A program made the translations under genes and the position numbers. A DNA stretch of 64,000 bases from Akkermansiaceae bacterium (GTDB lineage Bacteria; Verrucomicrobiota; Verrucomicrobiia; Verrucomicrobiales; Akkermansiaceae). A model generated the notes under the pieces. It searched no databases. It was not told the DNA's origin and saw only the letters and a program-made list of their open reading frames with translations. This document shows, piece by piece, positions 1 to 11,058 of the stretch; position 1 is the first letter of the stretch; every line of letters starts with the position of its first letter. Where the stretch lies: contig JACKPZ010000003.1 in assembly GCA_024233135.1 (NCBI GenBank), positions 186,001-250,000 on the forward strand, read 5' to 3'.

Positions 1-2
1 AG

Positions 3-3000
3 CCGGTCTCGGATGCCTCCGCCAGCCTCGCGAACTTTTCGGTCCCCGGCCTGACGCTTTCCGGTGTTTCGCTCGATGCGGCCACCAAACGTGTGATCAC
101 CCTCACCACATCGGTCCAGGCACCGGGCGTGGTTTACACACTCGGGGTGAACAACGTGCGCGACCGCACGGCGCAACAGAACAAGATCGCCCCGCAGTCG
201 CTCGTCCAGTTCACCTCCAGCCCGCTCGTCAACGGCAGCTTCGAGGACGGCTACACCGGATGGACGCAAACGGGCAACCAGGCGCTCAAGAACGGACCGC
301 CCTACGCTCCGACGGACGGCACGACGCTGGTCGCCTTCGGCACGGACAACAACCCGCCCAACGCGGTTCTCTCCCAGTCCTTCGCCACCACGCCGGGCCA
401 GACCTATCAACTGGACTTCGACTTCGGCGTGCTCGCGTTCAACACCAACGAGCACAAACTGCGGGTGGAAGTCACCGGAAGCAGCCCGCTGGTCTCCGAG
501 GTGGTCACCCTCAAGGGCATCGGCGGCGGTGCCACGCGCTGGATCGCGCCGAGTTATACTTTCACCGCGAACAGCGCGACCACCGAGCTGAAATTCACGG
601 ACATTTCGCTCACCACCCTTTCCAGCGACCCGGTGCTCGACCGGATTCGGATCAGCGCGGTGGCCGGCAAATCGCTGCTCGTGACCTCGACCCCCGTCGG
701 TGGCTCCGCGGTGAACGTCAGCCCCGCCGACTTGTATGGAAACACCGGCGGAACGACCGGCCTGATCCGTTCGTACCCGACCGGCACCTCGGTGACCGTG
801 ACCGCGCCGGCTTCCCTCGGCTCCGACAATTTCCTCCGCTGGCAGAAAAACGGCGCGGACCTGCCGCCGACCGCTCCGACGATCACGGTGAGCATGGACA
901 GCAACGTGAGCCTCAACGCGGTCTATGGATCCAACGCCATCCCGCTGGCTTCCAACGACGCATACGCGACGCAGGCGAACGGCCAGCTCGTCGTGCCCGC
1001 CATCGGCGTTCTCACCAACGACAGCGATCCGGACGGCACCCCGCTGACCGCCGTGCTCGACACCCCGCCGTCGAACGGCTCGCTCACGCTCAATCCGAAC
1101 GGCAGCTTCGTCTATACGCCCACACCGGGATTCCTCGGCAACGACTCGTTCACCTACCGCGCGAACGATGGCGTCTCGAGTTCGAACGTCGCGACCGTGG
1201 CGATCACCGTCAACACGGCGTCCGGCGAACTGCTGGCGAACGGCAGCTTTGAGTCCGACTTCTCGCTCTGGACGAAGAGCGGAAACGTGGAGATCAAGAA
1301 CGCCGCGCCGTATGTCCCCACCAACGGCGTCAAGCTGGCGGCCTTCAACGGCGGCCAGACGGCATCGACCGGATTGCTCAGCCAGACCGTCACGACGGTC
1401 CCGGGGCAAACTTATGACGTGACCTTCGACGTCGGCTCCTTCGGCTACACCACCAACGCGATGAGCGTGCGCTTCAAGGTGGACGCCGCGTCGAACCTGC
1501 TCAACCAGGTGGTTTCCGTGAACGGCATCGGAGGCGGGCAGACCCGCTGGGTTTCCAAGTCCTACTCGTTCACCGCCACCGGCACGAGCGCGGTCATCAG
1601 CTTCCAGGACACCACCGCCAATGGCAACTCTGCGGACCTCGTGCTCGACAACGTCCGCGTCTCGGGACTGACGGTGACGCATTCGCTGGCCATCCAGTCG
1701 TCGCCCGCCACCGGCGTGCTCGTGGCCATGAGCCCGCCGGATGTGGCCTCGCTTGCGAGCGCCAGCACGAACTTCACCCGCACCTTCGCCGAGGGTGCGA
1801 TCGTCAACCTCAGCGCACCGGTGTCTTCGGGAGCCACCGCCTTCGTCAAATGGCAGAAGAACGGAGCCGACTACGAAACGACTCCGAACATCTCGGTGAC
1901 GGTCGATGCCGCAATGACGCTCACCGCCGTTTATGGAGTGAACAATCCGCCGTCCGCCGACCCCGACAGCTACGCGACGATGGTGGACACGGCGCTCACC
2001 GTCGCCGCCCCGGGCCTGCTCGGCAATGACAGCGATCCGGAGGAAACGGCGCTCACCGCGGTGCTCGACACCGTCCCCTCGAACGGTTCGCTCACACTGA
2101 ACCCGGACGGCGGTTTCACCTATGTCCCCTTCCCTGGTTTCAGCGGCGCGGATTCGTTCACCTATCATGCCAGCGATGGAGTCGCCTCTTCGCCGACGGT
2201 GACGGTCACGATCATCGTGAGCGAGATCACACCCGGCACGCTCGTGAACGGCAGCTTCGAAGATGGTCCCGCGGGCTGGGATACCAGTGCTCCGGACAGC
2301 CTGTTGTTCTACGATCAGTCCGCGCCGTACCTGGCGACGGATGGAGTCCGGCTGCTCGTTTTCAACGGCGGGTCCTCGCCGCCGGTCGGAGTCGTTTCTC
2401 AAACCTTCCCGACGATCCCGGGACAAAACTACGTGCTCGAATGCGACATGGGCATCGTCGGTTCCGCGGCGAACACGCAGAAGATGCAGGTGACCATCAG
2501 CGGAAACGCGACGCTTGTTTCCGTCCAAGAAACCCTGACCGGCTCCGCCAGCCCGCCGAAGTGGGTCGCGAAGTCCTACTCGTTCTTCGCGGACAGCGCG
2601 TTCACCACCATCACCTTCGCCGACAAGTCGACCGTTGCCCAAAGCAACGTGGCCGACATGTTGCTCGACAACATCCGGATTTCCGAAGGCACGGCACGCG
2701 TGCTCACGGTGAACTCGTCCGCCGGCGAGGGCATCGCGATCACCGTGAGTCCTGCCGACAGCAACGCCCAGACAGGAGGCTCGACCACTTTCACACGGAT
2801 CTATGAAGCCGACACAGAGGTCACCCTGACCGCTCCGGACACCCATCTCGGCACCGCGTTCCTGCGATGGGAGAAAGACGGCAGCGAAATCGGCACCACC
2901 GCCACCACCACGGTCACCGCGGACGCCAACATGACTCTGACGGCCGTATATGCGGAAAACCAGGCACCGGTCGCCACCGACGATTCGTACACCACGGAGA

Positions 3001-6000
3001 TGGACAGCCAACTGACCGTCGGTCCCGCGGGCGTGCTCGACAACGATGACGATCCGGAGTTGCAACCGATGACCGCCTCGCTCGTCGCCGGTCCGAGCAA
3101 CGGATCGCTGACGCTCAATCCGGACGGAAGTTTCACCTACACGCCGGATCCAGGCTACACCGGCAGCGACTCGTTCACCTATCAGGCCAACGACGGAGCG
3201 CTGGATTCGAACACCGCCACCGTGGATCTGACAATCAACGAGTATGCATCTGGTGCCTTGGTGAACGGCAGCTTCGAGGATGGCAACACCGGCTGGACAG
3301 CGAATGGAGCGGGCCTCCTGTTCTATGAGCAAGCCGGGCCCTATCTCGCGACGGACGGCACGCACCTGCTCGTCATGAACGGCGGCAACACCGCCGTGGG
3401 CACCTCGGTCTCGCAGACCGTCGCGACATCCATCGGCCAGACCTATGTGATCCAGCTCGACATGGGCATCGTCAACCAGTCGCCCACCACGACCCGGACG
3501 CAGAGCCTGCGGGTGCAGGTCGATGGCGCCACGCAGCTTTTGTCCCAGACGGAAACCATCAGCGCGCCGAAGAACAGCAGCGCATGGGCTCCCAAGACCT
3601 TCACCTTCGTGGCGGACAGCGAGTCCACCCTCATCTCGTTCATCGACGCATCCAGCTCGACCAGCGCGGCGGATCTGGTGCTCGACAACATTCGCGTTTC
3701 GCTGCTGATCACGCGCACGCTCACCGTCGCGAGCAGTCCGGACCCGGGGCTCGCCGTCACCGTCAGCCCGGCCGACCTCGCCAGCCAGACCGACGGGACC
3801 ACGCAGTTCGTCCGCAGCTATACAAACGGCACCGAGGTGACGCTCACCGCGCCTCTCGTCAGCGGACCTGCGGATTTCATCAAGTGGACGCGCAACGGCG
3901 TCGAACACGCGACCACCGCCACCACCACGGTGACGATGAACGCGGACCTCACGCTCACCGCCGTCTATGGCATCAACCACCCCCCTGTGGCGGTGGCTGA
4001 TTCCTACACGACCAACGTCGACACGGCCCTCACGGTTCCCGCGCCCGGCGTCCTCGCCAACGACGACGACGAGGACGGCACGTCCATCACCGCGGTGCTC
4101 GATACCGATGTCAGCCACGGCACGCTCTCACTCGATCCGAACGGCGGTTTCACCTACACGCCGGATGCCGGATATCTCGGTCCCGATTCGTTCACCTATC
4201 ACGCCACCGACGGCGTGCTCGACTCCGCCATCGTGACCGTCGACCTCTCGGTCGAGGAAATCGCCGGAGGAGGCCTCGTGAACGGCAGCTTCGAAGATGG
4301 GGAGAACGGCTGGACCATGACCGGCAGCCGCCTGGTGTTCGAAGCGGACGCCCCGTATGAGGCCACCGATGAGGTTTCGCTGCTCGCGTTCAACCCCGGC
4401 CAGGTGACACCGGGCGGTTCGATCTCGCAATCGATCGCCACCACGCCCGGCCAGGAGTATGTGCTCGAATTTGACCTCGGCGTCCTCGGTAACGTCGGCA
4501 TCCAGCAACGCCTCGCCGTTGCGGTGAGTGGCGGTGGAAGCCTTGTCTCGCAGACGGAAACCGTCACCGCCAACGGTCTATCAAGCGTTGTCTGGGCCGG
4601 CAAATCCTACACTTTCACCGCCGCGGCCTCGAGCACGACCATCACGCTCTCCGACGTCTCCACCACCGGGTCGAGTGTTGATCTGCTGCTCGACAACATC
4701 CGCCTCAACCTCGCCGGCACCCGCACGCTCGTCGTGAAATCGCCGGGATCGAACCGGATCGATGTGGATGTGAGCCCCGCCGACAACGCGGGCAACACGA
4801 CGGGCACCACCCGCGTCCATCGTTTCTATCCAAATGGAACCGCGGTCACGGTGACCGCCCCCGCCACACTCAACGGTGGCGCGTTCCAGATGTGGCGTCT
4901 CGACGGAGCGGACAACGCGAACACCCCGGCGGTGACCGTCACGATGAACGGCGACCATGAGCTGGTGCCGGTTTACAGCGACCCGCCGCAACTTCTGGTG
5001 AACGGCAGCTTCGAAGACGGCTTCAACGGTTGGACGAAAACCGGGAACCTGGAGGTCAAGAACTCCTCGCCCTACACGGCCACGGACGGCAGCAGCATCG
5101 TCGCCTACAACACCGGCCAGAGCGCCCCCAACGGAACGCTTTCCCAAACGTTCCCGACCATCCCCGGACTCACCTATCAGCTTTCCTTCGACGCCGGTGT
5201 GTTCGCCTACAACAAACTCACCCAAAGTCTCGAGGTCTCTGTCAATGGCGCGACGACCGTGCTGTCCCAGACGATCTCCATCAACGGCCCCGGCGGCGGT
5301 GGCAATCGCTGGCTGCCCTTCGCCTATTCGTTCATCGCGGATGCCAACAGCACGACGCTGACCTTCCGCGACGTCTCGTCGACATCGACGAACCTCGACC
5401 TTCTGCTCGACCACGTCCGCGTCACCGGTTCCTCGGTCGACCGCACGCTCACCGTCACCTCCGCGCCCGCCACAGGAGTGGCCATCGCCGTGACCCCCGC
5501 CGATGGAGAAGGAAACAGCGATGGCTCCACGAGCTTCACCCGCACCTACAGCCACGGCACCGCGGTCACCCTCACGGCTCCCGCAAGTTCCTCCGGCATC
5601 CCGTTCTCGAAGTGGCAGAAGAACGGCAGCGACTTCAGCTTCGCACCGGAAACGACCGCAGTCGTCGATGGTGACATCACGCTGACGGCCGTCTACGCGC
5701 CAAACACCCCGCCGGTGGCCGTCGCGGACAGCTACTCGACCACCGTCGACGTCGCGCTGAACATCCCCGCGTCCGGCGTGCTCGGAAACGATACCGACGC
5801 CGACAACGACACCCTCACCGCGGTGCTTGATGTCGGTCCCGCCAACGGAGCGCTCACCCTGAATCCGGACGGTGGTTTCACCTACACCCCGAACGCCGGA
5901 TACGAAGGCGCCGATTCATTCACCTATCATGCCGACGACGGACTGGGCGCCTCCTCCACCGTCACCGTGTCCATCCAGGTGGACGCCGTGATTCCAGGCG

Positions 6001-9000
6001 TGCTGGTGAACGGCAGCTTCGAGGACGACGAGGACGGCTGGACCATCACCGGCAACCGCATCGTCTATCCTCTGCCCAGCCCCTACGTGGTGCCGGATGG
6101 AAACAAGGTGCTCATCCTGAACACCTCGCAACAGGCGGCCAACGCCGTCATCTCGCAGACCTTCTACACGGTGCCCGGCCAGCCCTACACCTTGTTGTTC
6201 GAGATGGGCACCACCGGCGCCACCGGGTCCCAGCAGCGCCTGCAGACCACCATCGCCGGAGCGACCACCCTCGTTTCCGAAATCGACGTCATGAACGGCG
6301 GCGGCTCGGACATCGTCTGGCAGAGCAAGAGCTACTCGTTCATTGCCGATAGCAACCAGACCACGCTCACCTTCGCCGACGTCTCGCCGACGAGCTTCAA
6401 CATCGACCTGTTCCTCGACCACGTTCGCATCGACAGCACGGCGGAGCGCACGCTGACGGTGAACACGAATGACGGAAACCCGCTGACCATCACCGTTTCC
6501 CCGCTCGACAACTCGAGCCTCGGCGACGGTGCGGCGCCGTTCGACCGCATCTATCCGTTCAACACCACCGTCACGCTCACCGCTCCCGCCACCTCGCTCG
6601 GAAATCCGTTCGTCAAGTGGCAGAAGGACGGCGCCGACTACGACACCGCCGCAGCCACCACCATCGTGATCGACAGCGATGTGACGCTCACCGCCATCTA
6701 TGACGTTCCGGCTCCGGAAAACCTGATCGCCAACCCGAGCTTCGAGTCCAACCTCACGAACTGGACGGCAACCGGCAATCTCGCCGTCAAGGACAGCGCG
6801 CCCTACGCGCCCACCGACGGGGTAAAACTGGTCGCCTTCAACGAATCGAACCTGAGTCCGAACGGCAGCATCACCCAATCGTTCGCCACCACGCCGGGCG
6901 CGACCTACGACCTCACCTTCGATGCCGGCGTCCTGTCCTACAACACGACGCTCCAGAAGCTGAAGGTCGATGTCACCGGAAACGGCTCGTTGTTCTCGCA
7001 GACGATCGACGTGCGACGCACCAGCGGCGCGAACGTGCAGTGGTTCCCGCAGAGCTTCAGCTTCGTCGCGAACTCGGTCTCTTCGAGCATCTCGTTCACC
7101 GATGTCTCCGCCTCGACGAGCGGACTCGACCTGATCCTCGACAACATCCGTGTGGCCCGCAACATCGCGGTCCCGCTCCTCAAGTCACTGACCATCGAGT
7201 CCTCGCCCGTCGCCGCCGCCATTGTCGTCAGCCCGGCCGATTCGAGCGGCGCGACCAACGGCACGACCACGTTCAGCCGGTCGTATCCTGATGGCACCAC
7301 CGTCACGCTCACCGCTCCCGCCACCTCCAACGGCGTGAATTTCGTGAAGTGGCGCAAGAACGGCGCGGACCTGACCACCAACGCGACGACCACCGTCACG
7401 GTCGACGGCAACCACACGCTGACGGCCGTCTATTCGGATCCGCCGTTCAGCAACGGCAGCTTCGAAACAGGCTCCTTCTCACCATGGGTCGCTTCCGGTG
7501 GAACCGTGGACAGCGTGAAGATCAACTCGTCCATCGGCGGCACCGATGGCACCAAGATCGTCGAGTTCAACAGCTCGAACTCGCCCGCCGGAGGAAAACT
7601 CACCCAGAATTTCGGAACCACGCCCGGCGTAACCTACAACCTCTCCTTCGATCTGGGGGTTCTCGCCTTCAACACCTCGCAGCAAAGGCTGCGCGTGCAG
7701 GTTTCCGGCAACGGCAGCTCGCTGCTCGACCAAACCGCCACCATCAACGGCATCGGTGCGGGCACCGTGAAATGGGAGAACAAGTCGTTCAGCTTCACGG
7801 CCAATGCCGCGACCACCACGCTCGTCCTCACGGACACCTCGGCGACGACCAGCTCGATCGACATGTTGCTCGACAACGTCCGCGTGACCAACGCCAACGC
7901 GCGGGTGCTCGTGGTTGATTCAATCGGAGTGGCCAACACCGCGGTCACCGTGAGTCCGAGCGACAACCTGGGAGCCGGCAACGGGACCACCCGCCTCACC
8001 CGCGAGTTCAGCCTCGGCACGGTAGTGAACGTTTCGGTTCCCGCCACCGCAGCGAGCGGCGCCAACTTCGTGAAATGGGTCAAGGACGGCCAGGACCTCG
8101 CGGTCACGCCGGCCACCACCGTCACGATCACCGCGGACACGACGCTCTATGCCGTTTACACGGGCGGGACCAACAATTCGCTCGGACCGAACCTGATCCG
8201 CAACGGAAGCTTCGAGCTTTCGCCCGACTATCTTTACTGGGCGCACAGCGGTGCCACCCGCATCGAGAAACCCGGCGTCGAATTCCCGGACTACACGACG
8301 GACGGCATCAACCTGCTTTCCTTCAACGTCGGCGGCGGAGCGAACGACGGTGTCGTGGAACAGAGTTTCGCCACCACGATCGGAACCACCTACACGCTGC
8401 GCCTGGATCCAGGTGTCTTCGGAGGCGAGGGCAACGGTGCGGAGATCGACCAGACGCTCCGGATGCAGGTCCTGGGCAACTCCGGCGGCACGACCGTGCT
8501 CAACAAGACGGTCACCATCCGCGGCAGCGCCGCCGGATTCGTCTGGGCTCCGCAGACCCACACGTTCGTCGCGGACAGCACCAGCACGATCCTCCGCTTG
8601 TCCGACGCCTCGGCCAGCGGCTTGGGAACCGACCTGTTTGTCGACAACGTCCGCGTCCAGGCCGGCACCCTGCCGCCTTCGTCGCTGACGATCCAATCGA
8701 CCCCCGCCGCCGGAAAGGCCATCACCATCGCGCAGCCCGATCTCGCCGGACAATCCGGCGGAACGACCAATTTCACGAGGTTCTACAACACCGGCTCCAC
8801 CGTCCAGATGGTCGCCCCGTTCGCGAACTTCGTGAAATGGCTCAAGAACGGCGAATGGTATGCCACGAATCCCAGCATTTCGGTGACCGTCGATGACAGC
8901 CACACGATGACGGCGGTCTACACGGAAACGCCGGTGCTCGGCCCGTTCACCAACGGCAGTTTCGAGTCCGAGTTCAGCGGCTGGACCTGGACGGGCAGCC

Positions 9001-10946
9001 AGCAGTCCGTGAAGGTCAAGGACGGCCTTCCGGCCACCGACGGTCTGTATGTGATCGAGTTCAACAGCAACAGCTCCGCCAACGACGGCGCGATCTCGCA
9101 GACCTTCACCACCACCCCGGGGACGACCTATTCGCTTGCCTTCGACATGGGCGCGCTCGCGTTCAACACGACGCAGCAACGTCTGCTCGTCACCGCCGTC
9201 AGCGGAACCGGCGCGACGCTGCTCTCCCAGACCTACACGGTCAGCGGCATCGGCGGTGGAAACGTGAACTGGCTGGCACGCACCGCCTCCTTCACGGCCA
9301 ACGCATCGACCGTGACGCTGACGTTCCGCGACCAATCGACCACCGGAGCCGGCATCGACCTGCTGCTCGACAACGTCCGGATCAACGGCAGCACGGGCGG
9401 CGGAACGACCACGACGCGCACCCTCACGGTGAATTCCTCACCGTCCGCAGGTGCCGCCATCGTCGTCAGTCCGGCCGACAACAACAGCCAGTCCAACGGC
9501 AGCACCCAGTTCACCCGCACTTACAACAATGGTGCGTCGGTGACCCTCACCGCTCCCGCGACCTTCGGAGGCAACAGCTTCCTGAAGTGGCGGAAGAACG
9601 GGGTGGACCTCACCACCAACACCAGCACGACCGTCACCATGGACGCGGATCAAACCCTGACCGCGGTCTATGACTCCGGGAGCACGGGTTCCGGCGGGTT
9701 CGTCAACGGCAGTTTCGAGAACGGCCTGACCAACTGGATCAGTTCCGGCAGCCCGGGCACCATCGACATCACGAATTCCTACACCGGCACGGACGGCACG
9801 CAGATGGTCGAGATCAACAGCAACAACACGCCGAACGACGGCTCGCTGCGCCAGACCTTCGCCACCACCGCGGGCGCAGGCTACACGGTGACCTTCGACA
9901 TGGGCGTGCTGGCCTACAGCACGAATCCCCAGCGGCTGCGGGTTTCCGCCACCGGAAACGCGGCCCTTGCCTCCCAGACCTACTCGGTCAACGGCATCGG
10001 CGGAGGAAACATCAAATGGGTCACCCAGACGATATCGTTCATCGCGGACTCCACCTCCACCACCCTGGAGTTCGCCGACGTGTCGAGCTACACCAATGGC
10101 ATCGACACCCTTCTCGACAACATCCGGGTGGCCAGCGAAGGTTCCGGCACCGGCCCCGATCTCGTGGTCAACGGCAGCTTCGAACTGTCGCCCGACTACT
10201 TCGGATGGACACAGTCGGGTTCGACGCGGATCGAGAAACCCGGCCCGGAGTATGCGACCACCGGACGAAACCTGCTTTCGTTCAACGTCGGCCAGGCACC
10301 GACCGACGGCATGGTTTCCCAAATATTCGCCACCCTGCCGGGTGCCACCTACGAGTTGAACTTCGATGTGGGCACCCTTGGTTTCAACACCAAGACGCAG
10401 ACGCTGCGGACCCGCGTGCTCGCCGGCTCCAATGTGCTGCTCAACCGCACCTCCACGGTGACCTGCCGGGCGGACTTCGTGATGGTCTGGGACCACGAGA
10501 CCTTCACTTTCACCGCGACGTCCACGAGTACGACACTCGAGTTCAGCGACGCGTCCACCGACGGCAGCGGGCTCGACCTTTTCATCGACACCGTCACCGT
10601 CAACCAGATGCCCACCGTGGCCGCCGCTTTCGCACCCGCCCTCGCCATGGAACCGGAACCCATCCGCGACCTGTCGGGCGAGATCGCGCCAGTGGCGATC
10701 CAGGCGGTCACCGGTCCGGTGGCGGACGCCGCGCCGGTCTGCACCGGCACTCCGGGCGACATGTCCATCGCATTGTTCGCGGATCGCGTCGGTTTCTACG
10801 CGCTGGAAACCAGCCCGGACCTCGACAAGTGGACCTTCCACAGCGAAATCGAAGTCACGGAACCCGGAGTCATCGAGTTCAGCGACCAATGCGAGGATCC
10901 GCCGGCGAGCCGCTTCTACCGGATCCGCAAGCCGTCCGGGGAGTGA
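3..10946 (+). CDS. Giant modular secreted repeat protein, 5' end outside window
   Basis: The frame is open from the first bases of the window, so the GTG at 93 is not the real start and the protein is truncated at its N-terminus here; more than 3600 residues are visible. It is built from 13 modules that begin NGSFE (or NPSFE) followed by a GW(T) motif, at about 229, 1241, 2245, 3262, 4278, 4999, 6007, 6730, 7448, 8201, 8949, 9704 and 10170. These look like jelly-roll, carbohydrate-binding (DUF642/CBM-like) domains of about 150 residues. Eleven are followed by an InlB B-repeat-like domain ending in TAVY. Five units (1-4 and 6) also carry a cadherin-like/Ig domain with a GVLxNDxD motif and SFTYxAxDG. 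The C-terminal 90 residues resemble the end domain of other verrucomicrobial exoproteins (SPDLDKW ... FYRIRK). Expected to be exported and to act as an adhesin or glycan-binding surface protein; no enzymatic domain is seen. Domain names are by eye. Confidence 0.85.
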   Translation, partial: PVSDASASLANFSVPGLTLSGVSLDAATKRVITLTTSVQAPGVVYTLGVNNVRDRTAQQNKIAPQSLVQFTSSPLVNGSFEDGYTGWTQTGNQALKNGPPYAPTDGTTLVAFGTDNNPPNAVLSQSFATTPGQTYQLDFDFGVLAFNTNEHKLRVEVTGSSPLVSEVVTLKGIGGGATRWIAPSYTFTANSATTELKFTDISLTTLSSDPVLDRIRISAVAGKSLLVTSTPVGGSAVNVSPADLYGNTGGTTGLIRSYPTGTSVTVTAPASLGSDNFLRWQKNGADLPPTAPTITVSMDSNVSLNAVYGSNAIPLASNDAYATQANGQLVVPAIGVLTNDSDPDGTPLTAVLDTPPSNGSLTLNPNGSFVYTPTPGFLGNDSFTYRANDGVSSSNVATVAITVNTASGELLANGSFESDFSLWTKSGNVEIKNAAPYVPTNGVKLAAFNGGQTASTGLLSQTVTTVPGQTYDVTFDVGSFGYTTNAMSVRFKVDAASNLLNQVVSVNGIGGGQTRWVSKSYSFTATGTSAVISFQDTTANGNSADLVLDNVRVSGLTVTHSLAIQSSPATGVLVAMSPPDVASLASASTNFTRTFAEGAIVNLSAPVSSGATAFVKWQKNGADYETTPNISVTVDAAMTLTAVYGVNNPPSADPDSYATMVDTALTVAAPGLLGNDSDPEETALTAVLDTVPSNGSLTLNPDGGFTYVPFPGFSGADSFTYHASDGVASSPTVTVTIIVSEITPGTLVNGSFEDGPAGWDTSAPDSLLFYDQSAPYLATDGVRLLVFNGGSSPPVGVVSQTFPTIPGQNYVLECDMGIVGSAANTQKMQVTISGNATLVSVQETLTGSASPPKWVAKSYSFFADSAFTTITFADKSTVAQSNVADMLLDNIRISEGTARVLTVNSSAGEGIAITVSPADSNAQTGGSTTFTRIYEADTEVTLTAPDTHLGTAFLRWEKDGSEIGTTATTTVTADANMTLTAVYAENQAPVATDDSYTTEMDSQLTVGPAGVLDNDDDPELQPMTASLVAGPSNGSLTLNPDGSFTYTPDPGYTGSDSFTYQANDGALDSNTATVDLTINEYASGALVNGSFEDGNTGWTANGAGLLFYEQAGPYLATDGTHLLVMNGGNTAVGTSVSQTVATSIGQTYVIQLDMGIVNQSPTTTRTQSLRVQVDGATQLLSQTETISAPKNSSAWAPKTFTFVADSESTLISFIDASSSTSAADLVLDNIRVSLLITRTLTVASSPDPGLAVTVSPADLASQTDGTTQFVRSYTNGTEVTLTAPLVSGPADFIKWTRNGVEHATTATTTVTMNADLTLTAVYGINHPPVAVADSYTTNVDTALTVPAPGVLANDDDEDGTSITAVLDTDVSHGTLSLDPNGGFTYTPDAGYLGPDSFTYHATDGVLDSAIVTVDLSVEEIAGGGLVNGSFEDGENGWTMTGSRLVFEADAPYEATDEVSLLAFNPGQVTPGGSISQSIATTPGQEYVLEFDLGVLGNVGIQQRLAVAVSGGGSLVSQTETVTANGLSSVVWAGKSYTFTAAASSTTITLSDVSTTGSSVDLLLDNIRLNLAGTRTLVVKSPGSNRIDVDVSPADNAGNTTGTTRVHRFYPNGTAVTVTAPATLNGGAFQMWRLDGADNANTPAVTVTMNGDHELVPVYSDPPQLLVNGSFEDGFNGWTKTGNLEVKNSSPYTATDGSSIVAYNTGQSAPNGTLSQTFPTIPGLTYQLSFDAGVFAYNKLTQSLEVSVNGATTVLSQTISINGPGGGGNRWLPFAYSFIADANSTTLTFRDVSSTSTNLDLLLDHVRVTGSSVDRTLTVTSAPATGVAIAVTPADGEGNSDGSTSFTRTYSHGTAVTLTAPASSSGIPFSKWQKNGSDFSFAPETTAVVDGDITLTAVYAPNTPPVAVADSYSTTVDVALNIPASGVLGNDTDADNDTLTAVLDVGPANGALTLNPDGGFTYTPNAGYEGADSFTYHADDGLGASSTVTVSIQVDAVIPGVLVNGSFEDDEDGWTITGNRIVYPLPSPYVVPDGNKVLILNTSQQAANAVISQTFYTVPGQPYTLLFEMGTTGATGSQQRLQTTIAGATTLVSEIDVMNGGGSDIVWQSKSYSFIADSNQTTLTFADVSPTSFNIDLFLDHVRIDSTAERTLTVNTNDGNPLTITVSPLDNSSLGDGAAPFDRIYPFNTTVTLTAPATSLGNPFVKWQKDGADYDTAAATTIVIDSDVTLTAIYDVPAPENLIANPSFESNLTNWTATGNLAVKDSAPYAPTDGVKLVAFNESNLSPNGSITQSFATTPGATYDLTFDAGVLSYNTTLQKLKVDVTGNGSLFSQTIDVRRTSGANVQWFPQSFSFVANSVSSSISFTDVSASTSGLDLILDNIRVARNIAVPLLKSLTIESSPVAAAIVVSPADSSGATNGTTTFSRSYPDGTTVTLTAPATSNGVNFVKWRKNGADLTTNATTTVTVDGNHTLTAVYSDPPFSNGSFETGSFSPWVASGGTVDSVKINSSIGGTDGTKIVEFNSSNSPAGGKLTQNFGTTPGVTYNLSFDLGVLAFNTSQQRLRVQVSGNGSSLLDQTATINGIGAGTVKWENKSFSFTANAATTTLVLTDTSATTSSIDMLLDNVRVTNANARVLVVDSIGVANTAVTVSPSDNLGAGNGTTRLTREFSLGTVVNVSVPATAASGANFVKWVKDGQDLAVTPATTVTITADTTLYAVYTGGTNNSLGPNLIRNGSFELSPDYLYWAHSGATRIEKPGVEFPDYTTDGINLLSFNVGGGANDGVVEQSFATTIGTTYTLRLDPGVFGGEGNGAEIDQTLRMQVLGNSGGTTVLNKTVTIRGSAAGFVWAPQTHTFVADSTSTILRLSDASASGLGTDLFVDNVRVQAGTLPPSSLTIQSTPAAGKAITIAQPDLAGQSGGTTNFTRFYNTGSTVQMVAPFANFVKWLKNGEWYATNPSISVTVDDSHTMTAVYTETPVLGPFTNGSFESEFSGWTWTGSQQSVKVKDGLPATDGLYVIEFNSNSSANDGAISQTFTTTPGTTYSLAFDMGALAFNTTQQRLLVTAVSGTGATLLSQTYTVSGIGGGNVNWLARTASFTANASTVTLTFRDQSTTGAGIDLLLDNVRINGSTGGGTTTTRTLTVNSSPSAGAAIVVSPADNNSQSNGSTQFTRTYNNGASVTLTAPATFGGNSFLKWRKNGVDLTTNTSTTVTMDADQTLTAVYDSGSTGSGGFVNGSFENGLTNWISSGSPGTIDITNSYTGTDGTQMVEINSNNTPNDGSLRQTFATTAGAGYTVTFDMGVLAYSTNPQRLRVSATGNAALASQTYSVNGIGGGNIKWVTQTISFIADSTSTTLEFADVSSYTNGIDTLLDNIRVASEGSGTGPDLVVNGSFELSPDYFGWTQSGSTRIEKPGPEYATTGRNLLSFNVGQAPTDGMVSQIFATLPGATYELNFDVGTLGFNTKTQTLRTRVLAGSNVLLNRTSTVTCRADFVMVWDHETFTFTATSTSTTLEFSDASTDGSGLDLFIDTVTVNQMPTVAAAFAPALAMEPEPIRDLSGEIAPVAIQAVTGPVADAAPVCTGTPGDMSIALFADRVGFYALETSPDLDKWTFHSEIEVTEPGVIEFSDQCEDPPASRFYRIRKPSGE

Positions 10947-11058
10947 TCGATTCCGCCGTTCGTCCCGCGTCCTCCGCACCCTGCCGTGGCGGACGCGCGG
11001 CGGCGGTCCGGATTTTCCGCTTTCCCGTGCGGCGGGGCGGTCGTAGCGTCGCGGCGTC

